A stretch of 64,000 nucleotides of DNA from Diploptera punctata (taxonomy: Eukaryota > Arthropoda > Insecta > Blattodea > Blaberidae). The notes under the pieces were generated by a model. It was not told where the DNA came from. It ran no database searches and saw nothing but the letters and a program-made list of their open reading frames with translations. The DNA lies in assembly GCA_030220185.1 (NCBI GenBank), contig JASPKZ010004568.1, forward strand, positions 869,501 through 933,500, read 5' to 3'. Each line of letters opens with the position of its first letter. Position 1 is the stretch's first letter. The position numbers and the translations under genes were made by a program. Below are positions 10,701 through 23,505 of this stretch, in pieces.

Positions 10701-11733
10701 TTATTTAATTAATTAAAGTAAGTGATTCAGATAATACGTTGTGCTTTCATTCAAAGTTGCCACGTGAATATTTTGTTATTCATACATCCAGCCCTATGGA
10801 CTCGGTGCACACAGTTCTACCAGAGGACACAATTTAAGGTTTTTTAAGTATTTGTGCATCGATCGAAGTTTTGTTAATATTGTAAAGAGACGTTAGAGTT
10901 TTTAAGAAATATAATCAACAAATGAGCATTACAATATTACATCTATCTTTGCTACAATTTAAGCTTTCCCTTTGCAGTTACATTTAAATACACATCTTAG
11001 GTCTCCCGGGTTTTACAATAACACGACCTGTCTCGATATTTAACTATACAAGGACAATGGAGAGACTGATCACCTCAATGATAAAGCCACTTCCGAAACA
11101 ACACGAAAATCATTATAATAAAATATATAAAATTATTCGGCGCAATCTTGGCAAATAAGTGCAGCCTCCTCACTCGTACTTCAATTTATAATCAATTTTT
11201 TAAAATGGCGTAGGTCTAATCACGCAAATCTATCTCAGATGTTCCTTCTATCAAAACATAATTACTGGGAATACCTTATTCTATGCCATATTTGAATCTC
11301 TACCGAATGAGGGGAAAAAGTAAAATCTCCGTTTACCGTTACGATGTAATGACGTAATGTATTATTTTTAACGTGGTCTATTACGTTGGTTTTTTTAGGG
11401 CTTAAAGGACCTTCTGGACTTGGAATTTAGGTAGCATGAGGTTCAACCGAGCGTTAGTATGTGGATGTATTAGTTATAAAGCATATGTGTTATCGAAATA
11501 ATTAAATATCTATGTAAAATACTCTATGTAGGCCTATTCATAACATGGTCATTGACGTACATGGTCATTCTATGTTGATTTTATGTTGTAGAATTTACGT
11601 AAACTACTCATCTTTTATTGCAAGCTTATGGGGTTATTTTGACGCCATATTTCATGGAGTATCGGCAGCGTGCAGGAAGACATTACGTCATAGCACAGTG
11701 ACACTTTGTATTATTATATTTTATATAACATTG

Positions 11734-11768
<35 letters not shown>

Positions 11769-12062
11769 GCGTATCCATCATTCCGACATTCACTTCATAA
11801 TACAAATACAGATCGAGTTATCTAGATAAATATACTTTGCGCAGTGTAACTGGCGGTTGGGGGCCGTTACTTACCTTTCATCTTAGAGTCTAAGTAATAC
11901 CTCTCATTATACAGTCCAACCTCTGGTATAGACCGGAAAGATAACATACATGTTGTTAGTATCAGTGTTGTTCTGTAGTGTTGCTGCCCGCACTAATTTT
12001 CATCCTTCCCTGGTACGCAGCGCGCAGTTTCCTAAATGACTTTGTTTCATTTTGTTTATTTA
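10701..12062. other. AT-rich interval with an (AT)n run
   Basis: An (AT)n microsatellite lies at about 11738-11767. The rest is AT-rich and holds only short incidental open frames. No repeat family from elsewhere in the window was recognised. Confidence 0.5.
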
Positions 12063-12087
12063 TTACACGCTTTACATTAGCTTGACC

Positions 12088-12965
<878 letters not shown>

Positions 12966-13012
12966 GAAAACTGGTATAATAGGTTGCGGACTTGTCGACT
13001 TTTTAGTCAATC

Positions 13013-13106
13013 GTTGTAAGAGCTCAGTTGGTAGAGCGGTGAACTCTAGTGGTGTATAATTTCAGTAATCCATAGGTCGCTGGTTCAAATCCGGCTGGGA
13101 GGTTTT
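13013..13106 (+). tRNA. tRNA-Tyr-like pseudogene with an intron-like insert
   Basis: AGCTCAGTTGGTAGAGCGG, ACTCTAG and TAGGTCGCTGGTTCAAATC closely follow the layout of arthropod tRNA-Tyr. A 20-base insert sits just after the anticodon position, as in the intron of tRNA-Tyr genes. The anticodon triplet would read CTA instead of GTA. The acceptor strands do not pair (the 3' side is TGGGAGG), so this is not a functional tRNA. The copy at about 51893-51985 is similar but has a different anticodon region. Confidence 0.6.
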
Positions 13107-13203
13107 TTTAGAAGAGTATTACTTTTAGCTCATACTACAATAGTATCGAATTTAAAGATATTTACATTTTTATCTTATTCTGTAAAATATTAAAACTAAA
13201 AAA

Positions 13204-13555
13204 TAAAAAATAAATAATAGTTTTAAAAAACTAAAACAACACGCTTTATTAGAAAACCGAACTAAAAAAATGAAAAATAATTTTAATTTCCAACACGATT
13301 GGGATAAATAATTTTACCATCAAAAGCGTGGGGTGCTTTTTATGATTCTTACATTTATTCTTAGAGACTTTACTTTTACCAATATCTGTTTATTATCAAA
13401 AATATTAATTGATAAATAGCACCCCACGATTTAGATGGTATAATTATTTATCCCAAGCGTGTTGGAAATTAAAATTATTTTTCCTTTTCTTTTAGTTCGG
13501 TTTTCTAATAAAGAGTGTTGTTTTAGTTTTTTAAAACTATTATTTATTTTATATA
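13204..13555. repeat. Foldback (long inverted repeat), arms about 140 bp
   Basis: The left arm runs from TAAATAATAGTTTTAAAAAAC through CACGCTTTATTAGAAAACCG and the CCAACACG...GGGATAAATAATTTTACC segment to GTGGGGTGCTTTTTAT. The right arm is its reverse complement with a few mismatches. The loop is about 70 bases. The second copy lies at about 52080-52430 and is also palindromic. Confidence 0.9.
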
Positions 13556-13918
13556 TTTTCTACCTCTGAGAAAATTGTCAAAAAACTTTAAGGCTTAAAT
13601 AATCCATAAATACCATTCGGCTGCCTTAATCATCTTCCAATCACATTCGCTTGATGTATTACAATATTATGACTGAAAGGCATGTTTGTCTTATATGTTC
13701 ATGTTGTCTCGTAGGTTGCCAAGACATTGAGCTGATCATTTACACTGGGAGGCCCTTCAATTCCTGTGTGGTCAAAAATTAGATGTGATCCAGGTACAAG
13801 GATCTTCTCTCTATAGGTCGTGTTTCTTTCAGGTCCATGTGGCGTTGTACGAGTAAAATTAAACTGGCCAACAAAATTTGAATTTTTTTTATGTTTCAAG
13901 GGAGAAAATGTGTGTTTC

Positions 13919-15590
13919 TTACTTACGTTTTTGTGAATTATATTTGCTCACACAAAATGTATGTGAATTGGATTTTCGGCTGTACTTCGCTTTAGGAACA
14001 TCCCTCTTCAGTGTCCAGCAGTAGTCTGCTAACATATTTGGAAACCATTTACCCTGATAGCGCCTTTCCATTTCCGCGATGTCCTGGTGGAAGCGCTCCC
14101 CGTGTTCGTCGATCACAGCCCCTAGATTTTCAGGGAATAAATTAAGATGGAAGTGCAGAAAGTGAATTTTCAAAGACATATTACATCCCATTATCTTGTA
14201 GTTTTCAATCATCTCATTGACAAGTTCTCTGTAGTTATCAGACCTGAAGTTCCCCAGAAAATTTGAGGCAACATTTTTGAAAGATTGCCATGCAGCTGCT
14301 TTTTGCATATTTAACTGGTTCTGAAACTGCGTATCTTCCATCAGTTCCTTTATTTGAGGGCCAACAAATATACCTTCTTTCAATTTAGCTTCACTGATCC
14401 TTGGAAATGTATTTTTGAGGAAGAGAAATGCACTGCCATCACGATCCATTGTTTTCACAAAATTTTTAATCTAGCCTAGTTTAATATATAGTGGAGGCAA
14501 TACGATTTTTTCAGAACGTACAAGTGGTCGGTGAAGAACATTTTCTTGTCCTGGATTAAGTGACTCTCTCTTTGGCCAGTTCTTTTTAATATAATGATTA
14601 CTTCTATCTCTGCTATTCCACTTGCACAAGAAGCAGCAAAATGTTGTATAGCCAAGCTGTAACCCAAGTAAGATGGCTATAACTTTGAAATCCCCACATA
14701 TCTGCCAAGAAAAATTGTCATACTTTATAGCGGATAGTAAGAGCTTCATATTCTCGTAATTTTCCTTCATACCAACTGCATGGGCTAAAGGAATGGATGG
14801 ATATATGTTTCCATTATGTAGTAACACTCCTTTCAAACTTGTTTTCGAGGAGTCTATGAATAAACGCCAATCCTCAGATTTATGCTCAACACCCAGTGAC
14901 TGGAACAAATTCTCAACATCATTGCAGAAAACTAGGTCCTTCTCTTTAGAAAAGATATCCTCAAATTCCTTTTGGCGATTGCGGAAAAATGTTACTTTGG
15001 TGTCATCCTGCACTAGCTTCCAACCTTTCAATCTTGAAGCAAGTAATTCTGCCTTGCTTTTTCTTAAACCAAGATCCCGAACCAAATCATTTTAGAAAGT
15101 GAGTTTCATTTATAGCATCATCTTCCGCAAAATCTGAATCATTCTGTAAATCGTGGACATCAGAAAGTACTTTAATCATTGTTATGTGATCTGATGGAAT
15201 TGGCATGGGTAAACCTGGCCCATGAAGTATCGGTCGAATTGCTGAATCTAACATTGGATATTTAACGGTGTGTCTTGACTTGGAAGTTATTCCAGATATA
15301 TTTGTCAAGCAGAAGTAGCAGTCTGTCAAATGATCCTTAGGTTCGCGCCATATCATTGGAACTGCGAAAGGCATATGACGGGATCCTTTCAACCAGCCAG
15401 TTAATAGTGTTACACATTTGGTACAACAGATTTCCGGGGCCCATATCTTGTTCTGGTCTATTTTGTTGTTACAATAACAGTGATAAGCTCTTCTTATCAG
15501 AGGAGTAAACTTTCGCTTCTGCGCTTTGAAAGTGAGCTCACCACACACGAAACAGAAGTTGTTTCTATCGTTAACACACTTTCGATACAT
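13919..15590 (-). pseudogene. Uncharacterised multicopy protein, one frameshift and one stop
   Basis: Three open segments on the minus strand form one protein of about 555 residues: 15590-15087, 15091-14471 and 14470-13919. A single-base frameshift near 15090 separates the first two. The second and third are in the same frame and are split only by one TAG at 14471-14473. The N-terminal segment has a Cys-rich cluster (CFVCGELTF, HCYCNNKI, CCTKCVTLL, CYFCL) consistent with metal binding. The central segment has FIDSSKTSLKGVLLHNGN and CGDFKVI. The C-terminal segment has DEHGERFHQDI and DYCWTLKRDVP. There are no introns. I recognise this only as a dispersed arthropod-type multicopy protein of unknown function, not as a named transposase. 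A diverged fragment lies at 494-740. The ATG at 15590 begins a clean, Cys-containing N terminus and is the natural start. Confidence 0.75.
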
Positions 15591-15599
15591 ATTTCTTAT

Positions 15600-16734
15600 A
15601 CAAATATAATTTTACTCTTCTCTTTACAATACACTACAATACAATATACTACTTAGTCTTTACAATACACTCCTATCACAATTCACTTGACTACGGAAGT
15701 GAGCACAGAATTAGCTTCTTTCTTTTAAGAAAGCTTCTATTCAACTGCGAACTTAAAACATACAATCACAGTTTTGTAGGAGAATGTCATTGTTGTAAGT
15801 TACGAATTCAAGGCAACAATCGCAAAACATTGTAAGTCCATTGTTGGCACAATGAAATTAAATATAAATGTAAAATAATCCATCTAATCTTCATGTCATA
15901 TACCAAAAATGCTAATAAATAGGAAAACAATTATTTTAAAATTACAAAAAAATGGTGGGTGATGGAACATTTCTGACTTCAGTTTTGGAATCAGCAGATG
16001 AAAATACATAAGAATCACCCAAAATATGTTATGTAACAAAATCACTGTTGACCAGTGTTATCTATAAAAAGAGAGTTTAATGTAAGATACAAAGAGAAAA
16101 TAAATATAAAACACAAAACGATATTATGCAGAATTGTAAGTGAAGTTAATTTTAGTGAGTACAGGAAAGAAGAGAAAGAGAAAGAAAAACATTCAATAGA
16201 ATGAAAAGAGCGAATATATAAAAAAAAGAAAAGAAGGACAGTATGGAATTATAGATCAACAGAGGGACAAATAGAGACGACGTTAAGGTTGGCTGAGAGA
16301 AAGAAAAGAGTATAGAGAGGGAGTGGAAATCTCTGTCGCACTCTACGGCTGTCAACACCTGGCTGGAGGTAAGGTGCGCACGCAAGCCATTTAACTTGCT
16401 AATTATTATTTGGCTTGCAATATGTAATCCTAGAGAAGCAACATAATCAAGCCGGGAGGGGGTCATGTATAATTGCAGCGATTATGGCAAAGCACGCATA
16501 CATTAATCCGAATTTAATACCTATGTGACGTTTTTGAAGCCGTGGGCAAATCCCTCAATGAGTTCATAATACTCAAGCCACTGAAGATAATTGTAACACA
16601 CGTCCTCACATGACAACCGGATGATACATGTTCATTTCAAATATTAGTCTCAAGGCCAATTAATTTGTAGGATTGTCATATACAGTGTGTTTAAAAGTTA
16701 AAATAATTAATTCAGAAGCAAGTGTTTAGACCCT
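15600..16734. other. No gene recognised
   Basis: AT-rich sequence with a purine-rich patch at 16160-16230. No repeat family or coding signature was seen. Confidence 0.45.
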
Positions 16735-17110
16735 AATACTGGCACTATTGAAACTGAAGGTTGGTACTTTGCGGACATAACCTCTGCATAGCTAATGTTT
16801 TCTAACCATCTCCGGTGTAGTTCATCTCCCTCATATCAGGTTAATCTCGTTCTACTAACTTATTCTTGGTGTAAATACTGGGCGCATTCCTTATGGATTT
16901 TCCACAAAAAATTCTATACAACTCTTTCATTCCAGTTTGTTTCCACCGTAATCTACACGATCTGATTATTTTTATTGTACCTGGTAGGACATAAAGATTA
17001 TATAGTTTTATACCCCTGCATTTGAATAAATAAATATTATGTATTTTACTAGATTCACCTGTCTCTTCTTCTCTCTTTGGGCCAAAAACTTTCCTATGAA
17101 TAATTTCTGA
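16735..17110 (-). mobile_element. Degraded LINE-A 3' fragment
   Basis: Scattered but ordered matches to the LINE-A 3' end on the minus strand: GGCACTATTGAA, GCGGACATAACCTCT, TTTTCTAACCATCTCC and TTTGGGCCAAAAACTTTCC. No frame survives. The level of decay exceeds the copies at 55310 and 59700, so this is an older insertion. Confidence 0.65.
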
Positions 17111-17945
17111 ACTATATAGGCTGTATTGTATATAGCCTAATTATACTGGTATGCTATATTTAAGAAAGTATGAGTTCTAAATCCAGCATAACAGTTTATT
17201 TCAAATTTGAAAATGAAAAAGAAATTATTTTATTAAAGTTAAAGTCTTGGAACAAACAATTATATATATTTTTGAATTTGTTATATTGTTGTTTCAGAAA
17301 TAAAAAGTGAAAAATAAATTTATACGACTTTATTTCGAAGAAATCAATCATGGGTGAATAGGCACACAAATATGCAAAATAACGTAATTAAAATTGTTAG
17401 AAAAAATTGCAATTCTTTCATCGCTGTATGAATAATATATCAGAAGCTTAATATTTTGCTTATATAGTGTTTTTTTAATTAAAAAGATAACTCTTAATTT
17501 TCGTAATATAGTTGAGAAGGTGGTTTTGACCGAAGAATATCTGCAGCGTATTTTGCAAAGCAAGTCAGCGAGCCTAGTAATGGTGAACATACATAGAGAC
17601 ATTATTGCAACCGTGATAAACGTTGAGTCAAAAAAGTCGCTGTCATATTTGCTTCAAGTATTTTTCATAAGAGCCTAATTTTATAGTTACAGTTGCGATT
17701 TATTAGTATGCATATATTAGTATACTTTATATTATTTTTATTTGAAATGTGACTAGTCCAATAAAATTGCGAAGTAAAACACTTCACCCAAGGAGATTTT
17801 GTTTATTCAATGCCATCACGTTATCATTTTCGACATTCTGGTATTCTCTCCTGGTATGAGGTTGGGGCGAATGGAAGGTAGAGTTACGCTGACCTGATGA
17901 TATATGAGGTGTTAATGATGGCAATGATGCACCAGAAGTAGTGTT
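17111..17945. other. AT-rich interval, no gene recognised
   Basis: No coding, tRNA-like or inverted-repeat signal was identified. Confidence 0.45.
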
Positions 17946-18145
17946 AATCCTAAATTTTAATGAATACGTTAATGATGAGTATGATAAATTTTGAGGAAAT
18001 AGCTGAATTCAAGTACCTGGGAACAATAATCACAAATATGAATGAGATGCACACTGAAATTAAACATAGGCTCAATTCTATAAATGCATGCTATTATGCA
18101 TTACAGAGACTCTTGACATCCCAACTCATATCAAAAAACGTAAAA

Positions 18146-18179
<34 letters not shown>

Positions 18180-18630
18180 ATTCTACCAGTTATATTATAT
18201 GGCTGTGAAACATGGACTCTTACTTTAAGGAACAAAAAGATATTACGAGTATTTGAGAACAAAGTTCATAGGAAAATTTTTGGACCAAAGAGAGATGAAC
18301 AGACTGGTGAATGGAGAAATCTTTATAACCGTGGTCTTTATAGGAAACCAGATATAATAAGAAGAGTTAAGTCTCGTAGACTGGTAATGGCGGGACATGT
18401 GGCACGAGTGGGGAATGAAAAACATGCATGGAAGCTTCTTGTAGGAAAACCAGAGGGAATATTCCCAGTTGGTAGACCAATCATGAGGTGGAGAATAACA
18501 TTAACAATGATTTGAGGGAAGTAGATTATACAGGGAATGATTGGAAAATATTATCTCATGATATGGATGTATGGAGAGCATATGTCCGCACGGCCATGAA
18601 CCTACGGGTTCGATAGTTCCAGTGAGTTAG
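17946..18630 (+). mobile_element. LINE-A 3' fragment with an internal (TA)n run
   Basis: The frame begins with EEIAEFKYLGTIITNMNEM, a reverse-transcriptase C-terminal signature shared with 43380 and 55440. It continues through YGCETWTL-like sequence to GHVARVGNEKHAWKLLVGKP and ends at CCTACGGGTTCGATAG. An (AT)n run at 18144-18171 and several frameshifts break it. The 3' end runs into GTTAGTTTAGTTAGTTA. Confidence 0.8.
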
Positions 18631-18640
18631 TTTAGTTAGT

Positions 18641-18836
18641 TACCTAATGATGATAATGATGGTAAGATGATTTTCGGAGACCGTTTGGGTCTTATAGTTT
18701 CCTGACATTTGTCTTACAGGTGAGGAAAAACCCCTGAAAAAACCATCACCCAAGATACTTGTCTGGACCGCGAATCGTACTCGGGACCGCTGCGTGACAA
18801 GGCAGCACGCTATCCGGAGACCACAGTGGTGCACAG
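18641..18836 (-). mobile_element. SINE-A copy, minus strand
   Basis: It starts on the right with the tRNA-like head (GCTGCGTGACAAGGCAGCACGC in plus orientation at about 18790-18811) and ends with GATGATAATGATGG on the left. It lies directly after the LINE-A 3' end at 18630, and the target site seems to be the LINE tail. The family 3' block with GGGCAGAATTACTA is absent, so the copy is 3'-truncated or an alternative subtype. Confidence 0.8.
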
Positions 18837-18844
18837 GAAATTAC

Positions 18845-19295
18845 ACGAAATTACGAGTTTGATGTGCTAGTGAGTTAAAAATTTAACCGCACTTGTGACT
18901 GTATATTCATAAGAAGTTTCGACATAGTAAGCATATATTCGGAATCGAAGGGCTTAGCGCAGTAACATGATAAGCCACATTCTGTCAAGTAATGTAATTT
19001 ATTTGAACAATGGCAATAGCATGTATTGACATATCCATAAAACCATTTGTAAATGCGCCAGAGATCAGTTAAATCATATAGACACACAATGTATTAACAT
19101 TAATACAGCCCAATTAGTATTTATAATTTTTTGAATCATTAAAATCCTTATATCTCAGAAATAAAAATATGTGGCTTACCATGTTAGTGTCTTTAAATTA
19201 TTGTTTTAATATAATCTATTAATTGTCTATTACATGCAAACAGAAATTTTGCAAGAACATTGAATGAAAGATAATTGTAAATTAAAAATAATTAA

Positions 19296-19353
<58 letters not shown>

Positions 19354-19663
19354 TACCACTATATTCTATTAACTTACTTTTAACTTCATACCTCACAAAT
19401 AAACCTACCTTTCACATAACACTCGCCACCCGGGCATTACAGTTGAATGACCTTTCGGAAGAGGGGTTTTAAACTATGGATCACACATATATTTTCCTGA
19501 TCACACAAGGACATGGAGTCTCTCTCTCTCCGCATGAGTGACCAGCTGAAGGTCAGGGCCTCCTCCGAAACAAAACAACGTTGACATGAAACATGTAATT
19601 GACACACACACACACATACACACAAACCCACACATAACACAGATATTCGTACTGAACACGGCG
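18845..19663. other. AT-rich interval with an (AAT)n run
   Basis: A pure (AAT)n run lies at about 19297-19353 and a CACACA patch at 19602-19630. No gene was recognised. Confidence 0.6.
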
Positions 19664-19845
19664 AATATGATAATGGTGATTATGATGGCCAGATGACGTT
19701 GGAGGACATTTTGGGTCTTAAAGTTACCTGACATTTTTCTTAGAGGTGAGGAAAAACCATCACCCTAGAAACTTGTTCCGAATAGGGATCGAACTCGGCC
19801 CCGCTGCGTACGAGACAGCGACTGTACTCCGAAATCACAGCTGTA

Positions 19846-19846
<1 letters not shown>
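19664..19846 (-). mobile_element. Degraded SINE-A copy, minus strand
   Basis: It retains GGGTCTTAAAGTTACCTGACAT, split here across the middle, TCTTAGAGGTGAGGAAAAACC and GGGATCGAACTCGG (the B box on the minus strand). It abuts a second (AAT)n run at 19846-19885. Confidence 0.75.
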
Positions 19847-19885
<39 letters not shown>

Positions 19886-19886
<1 letters not shown>

Positions 19887-20315
19887 TGATAGGTATGGTT
19901 TATTTTGTATGATAGATAATTTGGGCATAAATAAGCAAACGTGATTGAATTAATGATGACAATGTTATATTACTTTCACAGAGAGAATTATTTTCCAAAA
20001 TTACCTATATAAATTAAGAATTATATAATTAATTCTTAAGGTGTATGTTATTTGCTTTAGCATTACTGTACACTCTTAGCCTGAATTATTTGGGGAAAAT
20101 ATGTTTAAGATGTCTATGAATATTAAATTGGTTTTTACTATCAGTTTCTTAGAGATGTTTGCTTCATAGAAAATACATTCGTATGATGTGGTCTAGTAAT
20201 TATGAAAAATAGTTATAATTGTAATTTAATACACTTTTAAGATACTATGGACATTTCTAGTACCCTTTCTTATAAAAATAAAATTCTCTTAGGGGTTATC
20301 AAAATTTTGAAATCT
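19886..20315. other. AT-rich interval, no gene recognised
   Basis: No coding or repeat signature was identified. Confidence 0.45.
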
Positions 20316-20640
20316 GTTGTACCATAAGTGGTTATGCTCCTTTCCTCTCGTCCCGAGATTCAAGGGTTCAAACCCGGCTGGTGTCGATGGACTCTTTTAG
20401 AGCGGAAATATCCAAGGAGGAAGTTCTCAGAGAGGGCTTTAAGTCGTGTATGTCCCGGAGTCTGAAGATTTTGAGGACAGTAAAAGTTGATTAAGCCTGA
20501 ATAAAAAGACCTCTAAGCAAAATTTACCGACTTCAACGTCCTAGCAATACCTTAGTTGCCTGCTAGATGTCTCATTGAGTCGATGTGTTGACCTCGTGTC
20601 ATTCTTAACATCTACGGATAAATAAGGTAAGTAAATTAAC
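20316..20640 (+). mobile_element. SINE-B copy 1 (tRNA-derived)
   Basis: The head reads AAGTGGTTATGCTCCTTTCC and then GGGTTCAAACCCGGCTGG, an A-box-like and a canonical B-box segment. The body shares GTCTGAAGATTTTGAGG, AAGCCTGAATAAAAAG and CCTCTAAGCAAAATTTACCG with the copy at 60590-60900. The two copies differ at many positions. Confidence 0.8.
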
Positions 20641-21311
20641 TTGGTCAAGTAGCTCCTAACAACGGAGTGGCTATGGCTCAACGTTGGGCTACGCCATTAT
20701 AGATTCTGTAGTTAGTGTTATATCTGAAGGTAAAGTAGGTAACAGAGACAATTCGGTGTGTGAAAGGTCACTAATCACTTTAATACCTATATTTCTTGAG
20801 TAAACATTTTTTATATTTTGTATCAGTACAACATATTTTTAATTTCAAGGAAAACGATTGTGTCTTGATTCTAAATTAAAATTAATTTTAAAACTTTTGT
20901 TTCGTTAAGAATATTTGTTTATAATGCGCACTTAGACCAAGTCCTGGTTATTCTAATTAGAAAAAAAATTACAATATTTAATTTATATATGTAAATTCAT
21001 ATATTGAAATACATGTGGTAATTAAAAAAACAAATTAATTATAACTATTATTCGAAATATACACATTGAGGAAATCTATATTTTACCACTGTATTTATAT
21101 GTGGATTATTATACACTTATTATAAACATATTGAAGCAATGTGATAACCATATGTCACGTTGACATCTATATGAAAATAAGCGTAATCAAATTAGTTTGG
21201 TTAATAAACACCCGTTAGGGAGTACTCGTGTCCTCACGTGGATTATATGGGATATGTATATACATACATTATAAACACAAGGATAATATAATGTTGTGAA
21301 TATTTCATATC
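20641..21311. other. AT-rich interval, no gene recognised
   Basis: A GC-richer segment at 20660-20700 (TGGCTATGGCTCAACGTTGG) may still belong to the SINE-B insertion. The rest shows nothing identifiable. Confidence 0.4.
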
Positions 21312-21648
21312 CATTCATCCATAGTAATTCTGCCCGAGGGCAGGTCTTTTACTGCAATCATAGCATTTTCATGCTATGCTGTGCAGTTTTACTAGGGAAT
21401 TATATCTATGGTAGCTTCCAGTAGCGTTCGACACCAGTGAAGTATGTTGATGATAATGATAAGGATGATGCTGATGATAGCCGGATGATTTTCGGGGACC
21501 GTTGGGCCCTACGTTTCCTGACATTTGTCTTAGAGTTAGGAAAACCCCGAGAAAAAATCTCACTCAGGAGCCTATCCCGACCGGGAATCGAACGCGGGCC
21601 CGCAACATGACAAGACAGCACGCTACCTCGACACCACAGCGGTGGACA
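21312..21648 (-). mobile_element. SINE-A copy, minus strand, near full length
   Basis: From left to right on the plus strand: the 3' end (CATAGTAATTCTGCCCGAGG), the GATGAT-rich centre, the GTTAGGAAAACCC block, the B box as GGGAATCGAACGCGGG, and the 5' end ACCACAGCGGTGGACA. It keeps all family blocks. Confidence 0.88.
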
Positions 21649-22544
21649 TATATCATATATGCAAACGTATTGTAAACACTGAAAACATTTTATATTGATA
21701 AAGTATGTTTTACAAATTGTGGTCACAATAAGGTACATTTGTCCACTTACGGCAATCAGTGAGTCACCTTCAAATTTATGCCCTACGAGTGTTCTCTCTG
21801 GAACGAAATTCTTCTGTACCATCACATATGAGGATTGTCAAATTAGTTTCGTTATATATTTCACATTTCAATATATTTTAACGAACATAATTATTTTATT
21901 AATGTGCGTTTCTCTTCTTCACGGCAAGCCTCAGCGAAGGAGAAAGACAACATTGTGCAATTTAGAATGTGGTTATTACACCAAATTCTGGAGAATTCGT
22001 GCTTCGGGTTTCGAACTAGAGATGACGTTAATGTGGTTTACTATCAATTTATACACCACTTCGACAGATCACAATAAATAGATTATATATATATATAGAA
22101 GTGTACGACAAGTTTATGTTTTTGGTATTTGCACGAAGGTGCAATTGTATTTTCTGAAGAGTGATGATGAAGACAAAGAAGGAACTGAAATCTCATGTCG
22201 AAAAACACTGCCAGTGCGCCCCCATCAGACGAAATAAATCGTGTACTAGAAGCCTTCTCAGTATATATATATATATATATATATATATACTACGTAGAGG
22301 TTCCGAATTTAGTACAGGCATCTAAACCACAATGTATACCATAATCCGTCATATTCCCAAGATTATATATTTTACAATTAAATTCTGAGCCTAATCAGGC
22401 AACTAACCCATACCCACTAGTCAATGAAGCACGCTCTGCCCTCAGCTAGCGTGTCGGATAAAGCAAGTTAATTCTTGTGATTAAGACGTGAAGCAAGATT
22501 TGGATCCCCCAGCCGTAATTTATATCATTTAAATATATGTCAAT
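21649..22544. other. No gene recognised; two (AT)n runs
   Basis: (AT)n runs lie at about 22085-22098 and 22261-22290. An open frame at 21695-22081 has no recognisable domain and I do not call it a gene. Confidence 0.45.
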
Positions 22545-22888
22545 ATATTGTATTTCCGCTGTGGTCTCGAGGTAGTGTGCTGCCTTGTCACGCAGCGGGC
22601 CGGGTTCGATCCCCGGTCGGGACAGTTTTTGTGGGTGAGGTTTTTATCGGGGCTTTTCCTCACCTGCAAGACAAATGTCAGAAAAACTTTAAGGCCTAAA
22701 CGGTCCCCGAAATCATATGGCCATCACCATCATCATCAACATTATCATCCTTCACCGGTGTGGAAAGGAACGGGAAGCTACCACACCTACAATTCCCTAG
22801 TAAAGCTGCAAAGCATAGCATGAAAATGCCATGTTTACAGTAAAAGACCGGCCCTCGGGCAGAATTACTAAGGAACGATACTGTATTT
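22545..22888 (+). mobile_element. SINE-A copy with 11-bp target duplication
   Basis: The insert at 22556-22877 is flanked by ATATTGTATTT (22545-22555) and ATACTGTATTT (22878-22888), 10 of 11 matching. The head retains CGAGGTAGTGTGCTGCC and the B box GGTTCGATCCC. The 3' end reads CCCTCGGGCAGAATTACTAAGG. Confidence 0.9.
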
Positions 22889-23505
22889 AATTAAACTTTA
22901 AATAGTAATTTTGTTTTCTCTCAGTCGACAATCAGATAGACTGGCACATGGTCTTGAAAGCCATTAAACGGTTCTTCAACTGACCATTTTAGGAAAGACG
23001 AATCGGTACGCACAATTAACTTGTTTTAAGTTCACCAATGTCCCCAAACATCCCCAAGACGCTATGAGGACGAGCAAGTAGGTCATGTCTCACCCTCGAC
23101 CCCAAGACGGATGGTCGAGACAATGGAGAGTACACTGTCCGCAGTACTGGGACGATATTATTCTATTTGTTTCTCTCTCCGTAAAATTAAGAAAAAAATC
23201 AGTTGCCTTATTAAAACGTCAAACCCTGACGAATAATGTAGACCTTCCTTTTTAGCGACTGGGCGAACTCCTATAAAAAAGCAAGTGCCAGTTTATTTCA
23301 AATAAAGCAACTAAGAGTAGGATATATACTCCTGTCGGACAGATTGATTGCCTATATCCGGCCTTTATAAATTCTATGAGTGTTGACTTCATTATTATGT
23401 GAAAACAAATTACCCTAGCACCGAGACGAGAGGCGAAAGTAGGTCATCCATTGTGGTGGACATGTGACAAGTCCAGCAGGAATACCGGCCAATGATCAGG
23501 TGCGT
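22889..23505. other. No gene recognised
   Basis: Moderate GC content at 22920-23130, with no identifiable coding or repeat signature. Confidence 0.4.
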
